Shown in pieces: positions 62,410 to 64,000 of a stretch of 64,000 nt of DNA. The translations under genes and the position numbers were made by a program. This stretch comes from Frigoriflavimonas asaccharolytica. Its GTDB lineage: Bacteria > Bacteroidota > Bacteroidia > Flavobacteriales > Weeksellaceae. Where the stretch lies: contig NZ_JABSNO010000006.1 in assembly GCF_013294015.1 (NCBI RefSeq), positions 62,001 through 126,000 of the forward strand, given 5' to 3'. Each line of letters starts with the position of its first letter. Positions within the stretch are counted from its first letter, which is position 1. The notes under the pieces are model-generated. The model made no database searches. It was not told the origin of the DNA and saw nothing but the letters and a program-made list of their open reading frames with translations.

Positions 62410-62880
62410 TTAGAACTCATCTTCATCTTCATTTAAAAAGTTGAGTTCATCATCTCTTTGCTCGTAGTCTTGATCTATTCCTGGTGGATTGAAAAGTCCC
62501 CATTCATCTACTATGAAATGTTTAGGGTTAAAAGTTGAAACCCAATCTCTGAATAATAATCGAAATTCTTCTAACTGTTCACGAACCATTTTGTAATATT
62601 TTACGTCTTCAAAGCCAAACATTTTCAAACTATGGTATTGCACCATCAATTCTCTAGCATTTTTCCTGATGATGGCAGCATTTTCCATTTTCAAATCCCA
62701 AAGTTTCATTCTTTCAGCGCTATAAAGCTTTGCTTGCAATATCATAATATTTTCAAGAATATGAGACTTTACGTCTTTCAAATATTCATTGTCATCGGGA
62801 ATTAAATCTGTAATCGTTCGTAATGTATGATGTATTTCTTTAGCTTTTTTAGAAATCTCACTTTTAGGAATATCTCGCAT
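62410..62880 (-). CDS. Conserved-looking helical cytoplasmic protein of unknown function
   Basis: 156 aa, no signal peptide or membrane segment. Predicted all-helical from MRDIPKSEISKKAKEIHHTLRTI through NAAIIRKNARELMVQYHSLKMFG and YYKMVREQLEEFRLLFRDWVSTF, a likely four-helix bundle. It ends in a strongly acidic tail (RDDELNFLNEDEDEF). I do not recognise a family. It is convergent with the fasciclin gene and divergent from the methyltransferase gene. Confidence 0.7.
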   Translation of the reverse strand: MRDIPKSEISKKAKEIHHTLRTITDLIPDDNEYLKDVKSHILENIMILQAKLYSAERMKLWDLKMENAAIIRKNARELMVQYHSLKMFGFEDVKYYKMVREQLEEFRLLFRDWVSTFNPKHFIVDEWGLFNPPGIDQDYEQRDDELNFLNEDEDEF

Positions 62881-62961
62881 TTCGTTCTATTTTAATTCAA
62901 AAATAGAAATTTTATCATTAATTTTCCAAATTGTTGTAATTTTAAATAAATTTTTCAAAAA

Positions 62962-63564
62962 ATGAATTTTTCAAAATCAGAAAGTAAAGAATCATTATTT
63001 AATGGAATTACTGCATTTAATGCCACATTAGAAACTTCTGCTCATTACGAAGAAAAAATACTATCTATAGAAATACTGGATACAAAAATGGGCGAGTTGC
63101 TGGTAATGGCAAATGAAGAAGGTATTGCTATGATTAAATTTGCTACAGAAAAAAAATTACTTCTAAAAGTATTGGACTTTGCGAAAAAACTAAGTTCAAA
63201 AATAATTTTTAGGGAAAATATGCATATATCTATTTTAAAAAAAGAAATGACTCTCTATAACGAAGGGAATTTAAAGCATTTTTCTGTTTCCTTATTTTTA
63301 AATGGTACCGATTTCCAAAAATCTGTGTGGCAATCGCTTTCTAAAATCCCTTTTGGAGAAACTTGGTCTTATAAAAAACAAGCAGAACATATGGGAGATG
63401 CAAAAAAAGCAAGAGCAGTAGCTATGGCAAATTCAAAAAATCCTATTTGTATTGTAATTCCTTGCCATAGAGTGATTAGAAATGATGGTTTTCTTTCTGG
63501 TTATAGCGGTGGTGTTGAAAATAAACAAAAACTTTTGGCATTAGAAAAAGCTGTACTTTTATAA
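62962..63564 (+). CDS. Methylated-DNA--protein-cysteine methyltransferase
   Basis: 200 aa O6-alkylguanine repair protein. The DNA-binding and active domain is clear: GTDFQKSVWQSLSKIPFGETWSYKKQAE, then AVAMANSKNPICIVIPCHRVIRNDGFLSGYSGG. The alkyl-accepting Cys lies in IPCHRVI and the following sequence gives the usual GYSGG loop. The N-terminal part (about 1-95) is the Ogt-like ribonuclease-H-type domain without the zinc ligands of Ada. It removes alkyl groups stoichiometrically. It is followed after 18 nt by the NTF2-like gene. Confidence 0.93.
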   Translation: MNFSKSESKESLFNGITAFNATLETSAHYEEKILSIEILDTKMGELLVMANEEGIAMIKFATEKKLLLKVLDFAKKLSSKIIFRENMHISILKKEMTLYNEGNLKHFSVSLFLNGTDFQKSVWQSLSKIPFGETWSYKKQAEHMGDAKKARAVAMANSKNPICIVIPCHRVIRNDGFLSGYSGGVENKQKLLALEKAVLL

Positions 63565-63582
63565 AAATTTAATTCAAAAAAA

Positions 63583-63945
63583 ATGATTTCAGAAGATTTA
63601 AAAAATATTGCAACACTTTGGTTTAAAGCATTTAATGAGCAAAATCTTGAAGATTTACTCGCTTTATACGATGAAAATGCAGCACATTACAGTCCGAAAT
63701 TAAAAATAAGAGAACCTGAAACTAATGGTTTGATAAAAGGAAAAGAAGCTTTGCGATTTTGGTGGGCAGATTGTTTTCAAAGATTACCAAGTTTGCGATA
63801 TGAAGTGCAAAAATTAACAGCAGACTCTGAGCAAGTTTTCATGGAATATAGAAGAAAAGTAGATGGAGAAAATGACATGATAATAGGGGAGGTTTTAGAA
63901 TTTTCGAATGGGAAAATTATATTTTCAAGGGTTTATCACGGTTGA
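63583..63945 (+). CDS. SnoaL/NTF2-like small protein
   Basis: 120 aa cone-shaped NTF2-like fold: WFKAFNEQNLEDLLALYDENAAHYSP, GKEALRFWWADCFQRLPSLRYEVQKL, VFMEYRRKVDGENDMIIGEVLEF and GKIIFSRVYHG. These domains are either small-molecule isomerases/hydrolases or binding proteins; no active site can be assigned. It is 18 nt downstream of the alkyltransferase gene and probably cotranscribed with it. Confidence 0.8.
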   Translation: MISEDLKNIATLWFKAFNEQNLEDLLALYDENAAHYSPKLKIREPETNGLIKGKEALRFWWADCFQRLPSLRYEVQKLTADSEQVFMEYRRKVDGENDMIIGEVLEFSNGKIIFSRVYHG

Positions 63946-63980
63946 TTCTATCAAAATTATTAAACAAATTAAATTTTAAG

Positions 63981-64000
63981 ATGAAATTTTATCTTGAAAA
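63981..64000 (+). CDS. Possible start of the next gene, cut by the window edge
   Basis: ATGAAATTTTATCTTGAAAA begins 35 nt after the NTF2-like stop on the same strand and stays open to the edge. Only six codons are visible, so no product can be named. Confidence 0.3.

Overview
The window is strongly AT-rich chromosomal DNA from a Bacteroidota bacterium, almost certainly class Flavobacteriia and probably the Chryseobacterium side (Weeksellaceae). The evidence is a fused SecDF, a type IX secretion C-terminal sorting domain, TAnnTTTG-type -7 promoter boxes, few Shine-Dalgarno sites, and TPR proteins fused to kinases or HTH domains. No tRNA, rRNA or CRISPR array was seen.

Layout. 1-10.4 kb: Fe-S carriers (Mrp-type, Nfu), a secreted M12-type metalloprotease with a stand-alone pro-domain paralogue beside it, lipoproteins, a broken TPR-HTH regulator and mutS2. 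10.6-18.7 kb: hemN, a TPR histidine kinase/NarL-type regulator pair and secDF. 18.83-20.06 kb: a complete IS110-family element. 20.2-26.8 kb: an MFS exporter, tatA, a PAP2 phosphatase, rlmH, a YihY protein and relA/spoT. 26.9-35.7 kb: a biosynthetic cluster pairing a type III polyketide synthase with its own ACP, ketosynthase, dehydratase, reductase, methyltransferase and FAD oxidoreductase. 35.9-42.8 kb: vWA, MuiA-like and SIMPL envelope proteins next to a LytS/LytTR pair. 43.0-43.5 kb: a VapD-type toxin-antitoxin pair. 43.6-55.4 kb: a short-chain-acid assimilation block (porin, MFS carrier, symporter-kinase, receiver, two acyl-CoA synthetases) interrupted by a DUF1016 nuclease. 55.5-61.5 kb: an IS1-InsA-like DNA-binding protein, then pyrB-carA-carB. 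61.8-64 kb: a fasciclin protein, an O6-alkylguanine methyltransferase and an NTF2-like protein.

The strongest discovery is in the IS110 element. Its 5' non-coding region (about 18850-19045) folds as a bridge RNA. Its target loop matches the REP-like sequence the element sits in, and its donor loop matches the element's own ends. Removing the element from a TCAT microhomology restores a REP site that occurs intact elsewhere in the window (33634-33661, 27 of 28 bases). The joined ends would also create a Bacteroidota-type promoter in a circular intermediate.

Other notable signals: paired 21-bp-period direct repeats that look like LytTR operators in front of the muiA-like gene and the SIMPL/kinase pair; a pyrB leader peptide abutting an attenuator hairpin; and small repeats that have invaded genes in frame (a 35-bp palindrome in carB, two palindromes in the DUF1016 nuclease, a heptanucleotide array in hemN). 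Several families of interspersed palindromic repeats fill the intergenic spaces. All assignments come from reading the sequence; no database search was run.
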